DNA of 18,050 bases from DATKZH01 sp964475955 (lineage in GTDB: Bacteria > Planctomycetota > Planctomycetia > Pirellulales > Thermoguttaceae). The notes beneath the pieces were generated by a model. That model saw only the letters and a program-made list of their open reading frames with translations, was not told where the DNA came from and made no database searches. Position 1 is the first letter of the stretch. Each line of letters opens with the position of its first letter. The DNA lies in contig CAYYZY010000162.1 of NCBI GenBank assembly GCA_964475955.1, positions 1-18,050 on the forward strand, read 5' to 3'. Below, one piece after another: positions 1 to 7,551 of this stretch. The position numbers and the translations under genes were made by a program.

Positions 1-935
1 TGGGCGGCGAAGGGGACGTCGTCCTCGGGGCCGGCGTAGTCGTAGTCGAAGTAGTTGACGAGCTCTTCGATGCGCACGGCGTCGGGCGGCGGCATCCGGC
101 TCTCGCGCAACAGGAACCGCCGCACGTTGGCGTAGGAGGCCGTGTCGACGTCGATCGAGAACGTCGAGAGCGGATGGTCCTTCACCGTGCGGAAGGGGTT
201 CTCGACCAGGCGGTCGTACCGGTCGCCCGCCCGGCCAGGGCCCTGGCCCTCGGGTTTGTGGCCCCAGAGTTGGCTCTTCTCGGCGTCTTCCCAGCCTTCC
301 CTTTGCCGCTCGGGAAGCCTGCCGACAGGGGGCGGCGCGCTCGGCTCGGAATCCACCTCCAGCGCGGGCTCCTCGGCAGGCGCAGTGATGAGATCAGTGA
401 GCGCATCGAAGTCGGCCATCTCTGGCTCCGCCACGGGGGCCTTGGCGCGGGCATCCTTTCGTGACGGTTCTGCCGGCGCGGGCGGCCTCATCCTTCGGAA
501 CTCGTCCACGGCCGGATCCTCCATTTCGGCACCCGGAGGCTGCGGCTGTGGTTGGGCATGCGCTGCACCGGGCGCCATTTCCCCTTCGGCCGACTCGCCT
601 GTGGCGGTGTCATGGGATTCCGCACTGGGGGCGGCCGTGCTCGGAGCGACGTCGCGCGCCACGCGGCGGGCCGGGCCGGGCATCATCAGCGCGAGGGCGA
701 TCCCCACCAACAGGCAGACGGCCAGCGCTCCCAGGAGCCACCAACGATAACCTCTTCTCGACTTGTCCATGACCCTCTCCTTTCGCTGTGTGGAAACGGG
801 ACCTTGTTTCTCGACAGCGGCGAGGATCTTGTCGGACAGGTCGGGCGGGGACTCGCCCCCGAGCACCTCCCGGAGCGCGCGATCCATGAGGCGATCTTGC
901 AGCTCGTCGCGTTGGGGGTCGGTCGGTTGGCTCAT
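1..935 (-). CDS. Membrane-anchored VWA (von Willebrand factor A) protein, N-terminal 311 residues; gene runs off the left edge
   Basis: The open frame runs from an ATG at 935-933 to the window edge without a stop. Residues 1-55 are a charged cytosolic segment containing VLGGESPPDLS. One membrane helix follows at about 61-83 (WWLLGALAVCLLVGIALAL), then a low-complexity Pro/Ala/Glu linker to about 240. From residue 246 (NPFRTVKDHPLSTFSIDVDT, then RIEELVNYFDYDY) it matches the conserved N-terminal region of YfbK-type VWA proteins, which precedes the metal-binding VWA fold; that fold lies outside the window. The start overlaps the sigma-factor stop as ATGA, so the two genes are probably translationally coupled. 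In planctomycetes such pairs are common, and the cytosolic segment could act as an anti-sigma or sensor tail; that role is inference. A second ATG at 770 (residue 56) has a much better ribosome binding site, so a shorter form starting at the membrane helix is possible. Confidence 0.85.
   Translation of the reverse strand, partial: MSQPTDPQRDELQDRLMDRALREVLGGESPPDLSDKILAAVEKQGPVSTQRKERVMDKSRRGYRWWLLGALAVCLLVGIALALMMPGPARRVARDVAPSTAAPSAESHDTATGESAEGEMAPGAAHAQPQPQPPGAEMEDPAVDEFRRMRPPAPAEPSRKDARAKAPVAEPEMADFDALTDLITAPAEEPALEVDSEPSAPPPVGRLPERQREGWEDAEKSQLWGHKPEGQGPGRAGDRYDRLVENPFRTVKDHPLSTFSIDVDTASYANVRRFLLRESRMPPPDAVRIEELVNYFDYDYAGPEDDVPFAA
774..783 (-). promoter_or_regulatory. Internal Shine-Dalgarno site upstream of in-frame Met56 of the VWA gene
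   Basis: Read on the minus strand the site is AAAGGAGAGG, three bases before an in-frame ATG at 770-768. The upstream ATG at 935 has only a GGAGAGG-like stretch about 11 bases away, overlapping the end of the sigma-factor gene. The site may allow a second, shorter product beginning MDKSRRGYRWW, or it may be a coincidence of the Lys-Glu-Arg codons it lies in. Confidence 0.4.
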
Positions 936-1468
936 CGTCCCAGTTTCCTCTCCACGCAATCCCGCAGGGCACTTCGGGCACGGCGCAAGAGCGTTTTCAC
1001 GCCCTCGACGGCCAAGTCCAGCGCGGCCGCGATCTCGGCGCGACTCGCCCGATCGCGGTACTGAAGCTCCAACGCCCGGCGCACGCGGGGGCTCACGGCC
1101 TTCTGGAGGCAATCGGCCAGGGCGACCAGGTAGTCGCTCAGGCCGTCGTCGCCGCCCGCTTGGGCCCAGACGGCCTCGGCCGCCTCCAGGTCGACCTCCG
1201 GCGGCCCGCGGCGCGCCTTGCGCCGGGCCATGAGGAGCCGGTTTCGGGCGACCGTGCGGAGGTAGGCGGCCGTTTGGCCGGGCGAGCGGACCTCGAACCC
1301 CTCGCGCAAGACGGCCAGGAAGGTTTCCTGCACCAGGTCGTCGGCTTCGGCCGGGTCGCAGCCGAGGAAGCGGAGGTACCGCCACACGCCCGCCTGGTGC
1401 GCGTGCACCAGGGCGGCCACCTCGGCCTGCCGATCTGCCGTTGCCGCTGTCATGCCCTTGGAGTGCAT
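932..1468 (-). CDS. ECF-family RNA polymerase sigma factor
   Basis: A 178-residue protein, a normal length for an extracytoplasmic-function sigma factor. Region 2 is clear: ALVHAHQAGVWRYLRFLG, then DPAEADDLVQETFLAV, the core-polymerase-binding and -10-melting helices. AAYLRTVARNRLLMARRKAR completes region 2. A linker leads to region 4 (SPRVRRALELQYRDRAS, then EIAAALDLAVEGVKTLLRRA), the -35-binding helix-turn-helix. It should direct polymerase to a small regulon, perhaps including its own operon. Its stop overlaps the VWA start by four bases (ATGA), so the VWA protein is the likely partner or regulator. The first ATG (1468) has no clear ribosome site. Met6 (1453) is an alternative, with AAGGGG placed very close. 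A terminator-like hairpin on the same strand ends about 20 bases before the first ATG. Confidence 0.9.
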   Translation of the reverse strand: MHSKGMTAATADRQAEVAALVHAHQAGVWRYLRFLGCDPAEADDLVQETFLAVLREGFEVRSPGQTAAYLRTVARNRLLMARRKARRGPPEVDLEAAEAVWAQAGGDDGLSDYLVALADCLQKAVSPRVRRALELQYRDRASRAEIAAALDLAVEGVKTLLRRARSALRDCVERKLGR

Positions 1469-1488
1469 GGCGAGGAGCGAAAGGGGTC

Positions 1489-1523
1489 AAAAAAACTCCG
1501 GCCTGGAAGCGGAAGGGACCGGA
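1489..1523 (-). terminator. Rho-independent terminator after the ceramidase-like gene
   Basis: On the minus strand the arms TCCGGTC (1523-1517) and GGCCGGA (1503-1497) pair over 7 bp with one G-U, enclosing a 13-nt loop. They are followed by G and then seven T (1495-1489). The hairpin lies about 120 bases past the ceramidase-like stop and just before the sigma-factor gene. It should separate the two transcripts, or act as an attenuator for read-through into the sigma gene. Confidence 0.6.
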
Positions 1524-1644
1524 CAGCCGGCCTCTCCCGGCGCGTCAGGACGCTGCCGGCTTGGGGTTCCGGCCGTCTTCGGGCTGCTGCCCCTGGTCCG
1601 AGGGTTTCGCCGAAAACGGGGGTACGGCATCCGGCCGGTCGGCG

Positions 1645-3183
1645 TTACTTGTCTTCCCAAAGCGCGCGGATGGCTCCCACCGTGCGGTCGACGAGCACCT
1701 GTCCGCCCTCGGGTCCGACCGTGTTGCTCATCACCGTGGCGCTGTAGTTGGTGAAGGGCTTGTCGTCCAACGCCCCGCCGGCCATGGCACGGGGCGTCGG
1801 CAAATAGTAGCCGTGCTCTTGGGGGCTGGTGGCCAATTGGATCAGGAACGTCTGCACGGCGGGGCTGCGGGCCTCGATCTGTACGCCGTAATCGAGAAAC
1901 AGCTCGAAGGGATTGGTGGCGATCGCCACGTCGCCCAGGCGCATGACGTGCAGCTCGACCGGAAAGGTCTTCCACCCGCCCTCTTGCTGCGCGAGGTAAC
2001 GCTCGGCGATGAACGCGTAAAGGCCTCGCGTCCAGCAGTCAGACTTCGTGCGCGTCTGTTTGGCCTCGATCGCTTCACACACCCGCTTGGCGACGGCGTA
2101 TTCGTCGTCGGTGACGATCCGGGCGGGTAGCTCGATCTGCTTGACCCGATGCACAAACGGCACGTCCGTGCGGATGTCCTGGGCGATGACGGCGGCCACG
2201 TCGTCGAACGTGCCCGCGATCCGGCGGCCGATCTCCTCACGGTAGTCTATGCCGCGGAGGTCGAGCATGCGCTCTTCGCCCTTGCGGTGCAACTGTATCC
2301 GGGGGGTCTGGTCGCCTGCCGGGGCGCAGAATCCGAGCACGCACACGTCGTCGCCGTGGCGCCGGTGGATCGCTTGGCGGACGTGGTGCCAGAAGTCGGC
2401 GCTGACTTTGCTGCTGCCCATGCTTTGGGCCGTGGTGGCCAGGGTGAGGGCGGCCGCCTTGAGCCGCTTCTCGGCGTCGTAGAAGCAGAGGACGTGGACG
2501 GCGTGGTCCTCGTAGCCTTCGATGCCGCGGAACTCGGGATCGTCCTTCTTGCCGTGCATCTTGACCGTGCCGTCGCGGTACACGATGCGGCGATTGTGGC
2601 CGGCCACCGCGTGGCCCAGCCCCCAGGCGACGGCCCCGACGCATCGGCCCTCCCAGGCCTTCACCACGGCCTCGGCCATGCGCTCGTACATCCAGGGCAC
2701 GTACTCCTTGGGCTGCATGGCGTCGGCGTAGTCGGCCTCGTCGTACCGGTCCTGGAGGAGGACCGGCGCCGCGTGGGTGTGCGTGGCGGCCAGAAAGAGC
2801 TTGTTGAGATCGAAGCCGGGCAGCCGGCCGGCCAGGTGCTCTCGGAAACCGTCCTGTATCCCCGGCCGGATTACGCACAAGTCGCAGGAAACCAGAATCG
2901 CCTGATCCAACGACCGATCGCCGTCCCGCGACTCCAAGGCCAGCACGTTGGCCGTGCAGGGGTTGAGGACCTCGCGGCCGATGCGCACGGAAGTGCCGCC
3001 GGTCAGCGGAACGGGCCGGTCCGGCGTGATGTCGGCCGTGGCGGCGCCGATCCACAACTCAGCCCCACGGGCCGACATGGGGCCCCCTCCCCAACACAGG
3101 CCCCCGACGACCGCCGCGACGCACCAGGCAACGGTCGCATAGGGAAGGCGCGGAAGACGGCGTCGACGGCGAGCAGGCTTCAT
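1645..3183 (-). CDS. Secreted neutral/alkaline ceramidase-like hydrolase
   Basis: A 512-residue protein. The N-terminus has a strongly basic stretch (RRRRR at 5-9) and a hydrophobic segment (about 13-34) ending near SARGAE, so it is probably a Sec-exported protein. The mature part opens with GAATADITPDRPVPLTGG (46-63), the typical start of the neutral/alkaline non-lysosomal ceramidase N-terminal domain. THTHAAP (134-140) matches the zinc-ligand HTH segment of that family, and further His residues follow (for example HHVRQAIHRRHGDD). Known members cleave ceramide amides or are uncharacterised; in planctomycetes this fold is common in proteins of unknown substrate, so the substrate here is open. 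The protein lacks the long C-terminal region of true ceramidases (usually near 650-700 residues). The start is fixed by AAGGAG six bases before the ATG. It is transcribed alone, diverging from the glycan operon, and ends in a terminator at 1489-1523. Confidence 0.8.
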   Translation of the reverse strand: MKPARRRRRLPRLPYATVAWCVAAVVGGLCWGGGPMSARGAELWIGAATADITPDRPVPLTGGTSVRIGREVLNPCTANVLALESRDGDRSLDQAILVSCDLCVIRPGIQDGFREHLAGRLPGFDLNKLFLAATHTHAAPVLLQDRYDEADYADAMQPKEYVPWMYERMAEAVVKAWEGRCVGAVAWGLGHAVAGHNRRIVYRDGTVKMHGKKDDPEFRGIEGYEDHAVHVLCFYDAEKRLKAAALTLATTAQSMGSSKVSADFWHHVRQAIHRRHGDDVCVLGFCAPAGDQTPRIQLHRKGEERMLDLRGIDYREEIGRRIAGTFDDVAAVIAQDIRTDVPFVHRVKQIELPARIVTDDEYAVAKRVCEAIEAKQTRTKSDCWTRGLYAFIAERYLAQQEGGWKTFPVELHVMRLGDVAIATNPFELFLDYGVQIEARSPAVQTFLIQLATSPQEHGYYLPTPRAMAGGALDDKPFTNYSATVMSNTVGPEGGQVLVDRTVGAIRALWEDK

Positions 3184-3500
3184 GATTCACTCCTTCACGG
3201 GCAGCGTGACTGGCGTGCCAAGGGCTCCAACGGAAGGCCGGCGAACGGAGGCCGAGCGACCGAGAAAACACCGGCTCCCGCCGAGCGTAACACACGGGCA
3301 TCCGACGCGGCGGACACGCCGACGGCCCGCCGCGGCGCCGTCGATTCCGGTCCGGCTACCGGCCCACGGTCAAGCAGACGATGCACAAAGCCTGCAACAA
3401 TCCCTCCTTCCCGTCAAGCGGCGGCCCAATTTGACAGCGGCCGACCGGCGCTCGAAGATGGGAACGTTCCGCCATAATCGCCGCAAGATGGAGAGAAGCC
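3184..3500. other. Divergent intergenic region between the ceramidase-like gene and the glycan operon
   Basis: This 317-bp stretch must hold promoters for both directions. Seen in it: TTGACA at 3431-3436; a perfect 10-bp palindrome GGAACGTTCC at 3461-3470, a possible operator; CATAAT at 3473-3478, a possible -10 for the plus-strand operon; and GGAGAG just before the ATG at 3501. TTGACA and CATAAT are 36 bases apart, too far to form one promoter. No coding frame here is convincing. Confidence 0.4.
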
Positions 3501-5120
3501 ATGCCGAGCGGCCGTCTCCCCTTTTCGCACTTCCGATTCCCCTTCCTGCCGGTCGGCGTTGCGCTGTTGGGGGCCCTCGCCGCACCGCTTGCCTCCGAGG
3601 CCGATCCCCCGCAGACGAAGCCGTCTCGGCCCGGAGCGGCCGATCCACAGCCCCCGGCCCCGCCGGCCGGAAGCGTATTAGCGACCCGGTTCCTGCCGGA
3701 GGGCTACGTGACCGACGGCTCGGTCAGCTACCAGGGGCAACTCCAGAAGGCGCTCGACGCCGCGGCCGGCGCCCATCAAGTGCTCGTCTTCCCGCCGATG
3801 ACCTACCTGCTCGAGGACGAGTCGGGCCTCACCGTACACTCCGGCACGACGCTCTTTTTGCACGGGGCCGTCTTCCGCTTCCCCGAGACGGCCGACGAGG
3901 ACGGCCAGGCCTTTTTCGGCGAGAACGTGACCGACGTCGCCTTCCTCGGCGGCGAAATCGCCGGCTGCCGCGACGCCTGGCCGGCGAGCGTCAACATCGC
4001 CGGTATCCGTATCACCGGCCGGTCGGCCCGGATCCGCGTGCGCGACACGTTCATCCACGACCTCTCCAGCAACGGCCTCGGCCTGTTCGCCCCCGGCGAC
4101 GAGACGCCGATCCGCGACGTCTTCATCTCGGACGTCGTCGTGCGCAACTGCTGCAACGTCTACGTCGACTACCTCCAACCCGGCGCCGGCCCCGCGCGGG
4201 GCAGCCTCCGCGAGGACCAGGGCGGCATCGCCTGCTACCACGTCGAGAACTTCGTCGTCCACGGCTGCTCGTTCGAAGACTCCACCTCCGACGGCACCCA
4301 CTTCTACCACTGCCGCGACGGCCGGTTCACCGACAACAAGGTTACCGGCAGCCAGATGGGCGGGTACTTCCTCGAAGGATGCCGATCGGTGCTCGCCGCC
4401 GGCAACCTCATCCTCGATAACGGCTCCCGCGGCGTCACCATCGAGCGCGATTCGATTGACTGCACGCTCGTGCACAACGTGATCGAGGGGAGCGGCCGCG
4501 AGGGGCTCTGGGCCCCCGACGTCGCCGGCTGCCTGGTGGCCGACAACGTCTTCCGCGCCAACGGGCGCAAAGACCACGAAGACCGCGACTCGGAGATCAA
4601 AATCGAAGAGACCGGCAAGTTCGACACGGTCACCCGCGATTTCCGCGTCGCCGGAAACCTCTTCGACACCACGGAAACGCAGGACCAGGCCGTTTGGGTC
4701 ACCTCGGGCGCGCGCGGAATCGTCGTCGAGAACAACGTGCTGCGCGGCTCGGTCCGCGCGATCCGCGCCGATCCCTGGCAGAGCGGCGAAGGCCGGGTGA
4801 CCGTCGCCCACAACCACGGCTGGACGACCGAAAACGCCGGCACCGCGCGCTTCGACGGCGACGGCCGGCAGACCGTCTTCCGCATCGCGCACGGGCTGGA
4901 TCTGCCGGCTCCGAGCGAGCCGAACGCACGGCCGCCCGTTGCGGTGGTGCCGCTCGTTACGGCCGGTTCGCGCGACGCGGCGGGAGCCCGGCTCGCCTCG
5001 GCCGACAGCGGCAACGTGGCCGTCGAGTTCGTCGCCGCGCCGCCGTCGGGCGAGGGGAACGTCGTGTTGCATTGGTCGGCCCGGGTCGTGTGTCCGCAAG
5101 AAGAAGAGAGAAAGAGATGA
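3501..5120 (+). CDS. Secreted right-handed parallel beta-helix protein (pectate-lyase-like fold)
   Basis: A 539-residue protein with a signal peptide (hydrophobic core about 15-32, LPVGVALLGALAAPLASEA) and a Pro-rich linker to about residue 58. The rest is a run of short turns of the kind that stack in right-handed beta-helices: FLHGAVFRF, FLGGEIAGC, IRITGRSARIRVRDTFIHDL, FVVHGCSFEDS, GRFTDNKVTGSQMGGYFLEG, LVHNVIEGSG and VENNVLRGSVRAIRADP. Members of this fold act as polysaccharide lyases, hydrolases or epimerases. I cannot place it in a CAZy family, and the catalytic residues are not evident. The ATG follows GGAGAG. It is first in a three-gene operon: the next start overlaps its stop (ATGA at 5117-5120). 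The neighbours are glycoside-hydrolase-like, which supports a role in glycan cleavage outside the cytoplasm. Confidence 0.8.
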   Translation: MPSGRLPFSHFRFPFLPVGVALLGALAAPLASEADPPQTKPSRPGAADPQPPAPPAGSVLATRFLPEGYVTDGSVSYQGQLQKALDAAAGAHQVLVFPPMTYLLEDESGLTVHSGTTLFLHGAVFRFPETADEDGQAFFGENVTDVAFLGGEIAGCRDAWPASVNIAGIRITGRSARIRVRDTFIHDLSSNGLGLFAPGDETPIRDVFISDVVVRNCCNVYVDYLQPGAGPARGSLREDQGGIACYHVENFVVHGCSFEDSTSDGTHFYHCRDGRFTDNKVTGSQMGGYFLEGCRSVLAAGNLILDNGSRGVTIERDSIDCTLVHNVIEGSGREGLWAPDVAGCLVADNVFRANGRKDHEDRDSEIKIEETGKFDTVTRDFRVAGNLFDTTETQDQAVWVTSGARGIVVENNVLRGSVRAIRADPWQSGEGRVTVAHNHGWTTENAGTARFDGDGRQTVFRIAHGLDLPAPSEPNARPPVAVVPLVTAGSRDAAGARLASADSGNVAVEFVAAPPSGEGNVVLHWSARVVCPQEEERKR

Positions 5121-6157
5121 CCAGACTCGCCCTGCCCGTCGTGCTGTTCGCGCTGGCGTCGGCGTGGTCCGCCGGGGCCGCATCGGAAGCGCCCAAGCAG
5201 CCGGAGAAGCCGCGCATGTACTTCGCCGACACGGCTTCGGGGCGCCCCTACTCGAAGGACCCGGCCGTGGTGCGATTTCGCGGCCGGTACTGGCTCTACT
5301 ACTCCCTGCCGGCCTACGACGGCAAGCCGACGCCCGGCTGGAGCATCGGCGTGGCGGCGAGCGACAACCTCGTCGATTGGACCAAGCAGGGCGAGCTTCG
5401 CAACACGGGCCAGGCGGAGCGAAACGGCTTCTGCGCGCCCGGGGCGATCGTTCTCGGCGGCAAGGTCCACCTGTTCTACCAGACCTACGGCAACGCCCGT
5501 CGCGACGCCATCTGCCACGCCTGGTCGGAAGACGGCCTCCACTTCACGCGCAACCCGACCAATCCGATCTTCCGGCCCATCGGCGACTGGAATTGCGGCC
5601 GCGCGATCGACGCCGACGTGATCCCCCACGGCGACCGCCTGCTGCTCTACTGGGCCACGCGCGACCCGTCGTTCAAGCTTCAGATGCAGGGCGTGGCCGC
5701 GGCCCCACTCGCCAGCGATTTCGGCCGCGACCGGTGGACGCAGCTCAACCCGGAAGGCCCGATCCTCGAGCCCGAACTGCCGTGGGAGGGCCGCTGCATC
5801 GAGGCCGCCGCCATGGCCGCTCGCAAAGGCCGCCTCTACATGTTCTACGCCGGGGCCTACAACAACGCGCCGCAGCAGGTGGGCGTGGCGGTGAGCGACG
5901 ACGGCGTCCGCTTCACGCGGCGCTTCGACGAACCCTTCCTCCCCAACGGCCCGCCCGGCTCGTGGAACTCCAGCGAGTCGGGCCACCCCTTCCTCTTCCA
6001 GGACGACGACGGCCAGGACTACCTCTTCTACCAGGGCAACAACGACGGCGGCCGCACCTGGTACCTCTCCGTGGTTCCGATCGACTGGAAGGACGGCAAA
6101 CCGCTGCCGGCACCGCACAGGCTGCCCCCGCGACCACGAGCCGGGCCATCCCCATGA
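5117..6157 (+). CDS. Secreted GH43/GH117-like glycoside hydrolase (five-bladed beta-propeller)
   Basis: A 346-residue protein starting at the ATG that overlaps the upstream stop by four bases. A signal peptide (MTRLALPVVLFALASAWSAG) is followed by the clan GH-F pattern. SKDPAVVRFRGRYWLYYS (46-63) carries the usual catalytic-base Asp (D48), AIDADVI (163-169) a candidate pKa-modulating Asp, and RCIEAAAMAARKGRLYMFYA (226-245) a candidate general-acid Glu (E229). Repeats of the type W-S-E-D-G-L-H-F and V-S-D-D-G-V-R-F-T mark successive propeller blades. Known GH43 and GH117 enzymes release arabinose, xylose or anhydrogalactose units; substrate cannot be read from this sequence. The assignment of catalytic residues is by motif position only. 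It is the middle gene of the operon, and its stop overlaps an ATG at 6154, although the next gene may really start at 6277. Confidence 0.82.
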   Translation: MTRLALPVVLFALASAWSAGAASEAPKQPEKPRMYFADTASGRPYSKDPAVVRFRGRYWLYYSLPAYDGKPTPGWSIGVAASDNLVDWTKQGELRNTGQAERNGFCAPGAIVLGGKVHLFYQTYGNARRDAICHAWSEDGLHFTRNPTNPIFRPIGDWNCGRAIDADVIPHGDRLLLYWATRDPSFKLQMQGVAAAPLASDFGRDRWTQLNPEGPILEPELPWEGRCIEAAAMAARKGRLYMFYAGAYNNAPQQVGVAVSDDGVRFTRRFDEPFLPNGPPGSWNSSESGHPFLFQDDDGQDYLFYQGNNDGGRTWYLSVVPIDWKDGKPLPAPHRLPPRPRAGPSP

Positions 6158-6224
6158 CACGAATCCACGCTCCGGCCTGGACGGCCCTCTTGGCCAAAAT
6201 CGCACGGCGACTCATTGTCGTTGT

Positions 6225-6258
6225 TCGCTCCGCGAACCAACGTCTCTTCGCGGAGCGA
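6225..6258. repeat. Long palindromic repeat between the second and third operon genes
   Basis: A perfect 12-bp inverted repeat, TCGCTCCGCGAA (6225-6236) and TTCGCGGAGCGA (6247-6258), encloses a 10-base loop. It lies between the GH43-like stop and the better start of the next gene. From memory, TTCGCGGAGCGA-type palindromes are widespread in planctomycete genomes, so this looks like an interspersed repeat rather than coding sequence. It may stabilise or punctuate the operon mRNA. Confidence 0.65.
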
Positions 6259-6276
6259 GAAGCGACGATTGCGACG

Positions 6277-7353
6277 ATGCTCGTTGCGCTCCTGCTCACC
6301 GCCGCGCTGGGCCCGACCCGGGCCGACGAGCGGGCGCAGGCCCCGGACCTTCGCGACGTGATCGGCGTCACGCACGTCGCCGGCAAGTACCACCTCACCG
6401 ACCGACCGTTCCTCGCCGAAGGCGCCGACCAGGTCCTCGCGTTCGGCAGCCGCGTCATCAAGCTCTACCTGATGCTCCCGCCCGAGCGCCACTACCCGTT
6501 CAACTTCGAGTGGCCCGAGGTGCAAACGCTCGTCGACCTGGCAGAAACGGCCCCGTACCGCGAAGTGTTCCGGAAGCCCTTCACGACCTACATCCTCACC
6601 ACGTACGCCGTGGGCCGGCCCGAACACTACTGGAGGGCCGGCCTCGCCGACGAGCAGGCCCGCGACGAGCAGCAGCAGTTCTACCGGCTCGCCCGGCACC
6701 TGCTCACGCGCTATCGCGCGAGCGGCAAGACCTTCGTCCTCCAGCACTGGGAAGGCGACTGGGCGATCCGCGGCGCCTTCGATCCCAAACGGGACCCGTC
6801 GCCCGAGGCGATCCGGGGCATGATCGGCTGGCTGGCCGCCCGGCAACGGGGCGTCGACCGCGCTCGGGCGCAGGCCGAGGCCGCCGGCGTTCGGGTGTTC
6901 CACGCGGCCGAGGTGAACTTGGTGAAGATCGGGCTCGAGGGCGCCCGGCCCACGGTCACCAACCGGGTGCTCCCGCACACGCGCCTCGATCTGGTCTCCT
7001 ACTCCGCCTGGGACACGCGAAGCGACCCGGCCCTGCTCCGCTCGGCCCTCGACCACATCGCCCGGCACATGCCCGACCGCCGGCCGTTCGGCGACCGGAA
7101 CGTGTACGTCGGCGAGTTCGGGCAGCCGGAGAACGACTTCCCGTCGTCCGACGTGGCCCGGACCGTTCGGGCGGCGGCCGAGACGGCCATCGACTGGGGC
7201 TGCCCCTACGTCGTCTACTGGCAGCTCTACTGCAACGAGGCCCGGCGCCGGCCGGTCGCGCAAAACGACGACGTGCGCGGCTTCTGGCTCCTCCGCCCCG
7301 ACGGCACCCGCGGCGCAGCATGGTCCGCGCTGCACGGGTTGCTGGATCGCTGA
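6277..7353 (+). CDS. Secreted GH-A-like TIM-barrel glycosidase, unassigned family
   Basis: 358 residues from the preferred ATG at 6277, giving a compact signal peptide (MLVALLLTAALGPTRADE). An in-frame ATG at 6154 would overlap the previous stop as ATGA and add 41 residues. That extension crosses a 12-bp palindrome, lacks a ribosome site, and buries the signal peptide, so I prefer the shorter form. FVLQHWEGDW (153-162) and VYVGEFGQPEN (276-286) fit the acid/base Glu after strand 4 and the nucleophile Glu after strand 7 of clan GH-A enzymes (E159, E280); AAEVNLV (210-216) is another candidate strand-end motif. YVVYWQLYCNE (311-321) resembles the strand-8 Trp region. Specificity is unknown. As last gene of the operon it probably acts on the same glycan as the beta-helix and propeller proteins. 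Two tandem hairpin repeats follow it. Confidence 0.72.
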   Translation: MLVALLLTAALGPTRADERAQAPDLRDVIGVTHVAGKYHLTDRPFLAEGADQVLAFGSRVIKLYLMLPPERHYPFNFEWPEVQTLVDLAETAPYREVFRKPFTTYILTTYAVGRPEHYWRAGLADEQARDEQQQFYRLARHLLTRYRASGKTFVLQHWEGDWAIRGAFDPKRDPSPEAIRGMIGWLAARQRGVDRARAQAEAAGVRVFHAAEVNLVKIGLEGARPTVTNRVLPHTRLDLVSYSAWDTRSDPALLRSALDHIARHMPDRRPFGDRNVYVGEFGQPENDFPSSDVARTVRAAAETAIDWGCPYVVYWQLYCNEARRRPVAQNDDVRGFWLLRPDGTRGAAWSALHGLLDR

Positions 7354-7427
7354 ATGAGCGACCGCGATCCGCTCACACGAGCCGACAGGGAGCGGCCTCC
7401 GTGCCGCCAGGCGATCCCTGAGGCGGC

Positions 7428-7489
7428 GGAACGCCGCAGAGGGCGTTCCCTACAGCGTGGAACGCGGGGGAGGGCGTTCCCTACAGCGC
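7428..7489. repeat. Two tandem 31-bp hairpin repeats between convergent genes
   Basis: Units at 7428-7458 and 7459-7489 differ at only a few bases. Unit 1 forms an 8-bp stem (GGAACGCC / GGCGTTCC, 6-nt loop). Unit 2 forms a 7-bp stem (GGAACGC / GCGTTCC). In both the stem is followed at once by CTACAG. The units lie 75 bp after the glycosidase stop and 63 bp beyond the end of the opposing ATPase gene, so they could serve as a bidirectional terminator or RNA-stabilising element. The pattern recalls REP elements. Confidence 0.65.
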
Positions 7490-7551
7490 CAGAGGACGAG
7501 CAGGAAAACCGCACGAGATGATTTGGCCCGAAATACCGCGCCGCGGCCGGA

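Noticed and set aside
2149..3477. 442-codon plus-strand frame opposite the ceramidase-like gene
   Set aside because: It lies antisense to a gene with a signal peptide, conserved motifs and a ribosome site; its own translation has no domain and typical high-GC antisense composition.
3431..3478. TTGACA ... CATAAT as one promoter
   Set aside because: The 36-base spacing is far outside the usable range for a sigma70-type promoter.
4304..6205. 633-codon minus-strand frame opposite the glycan operon
   Set aside because: It is antisense to two motif-bearing genes joined by an ATGA overlap; low-complexity translation with no domain.
7428..7489. A minimal CRISPR array
   Set aside because: The two near-identical 31-bp units abut directly with no spacer, and no cas gene is in the window.
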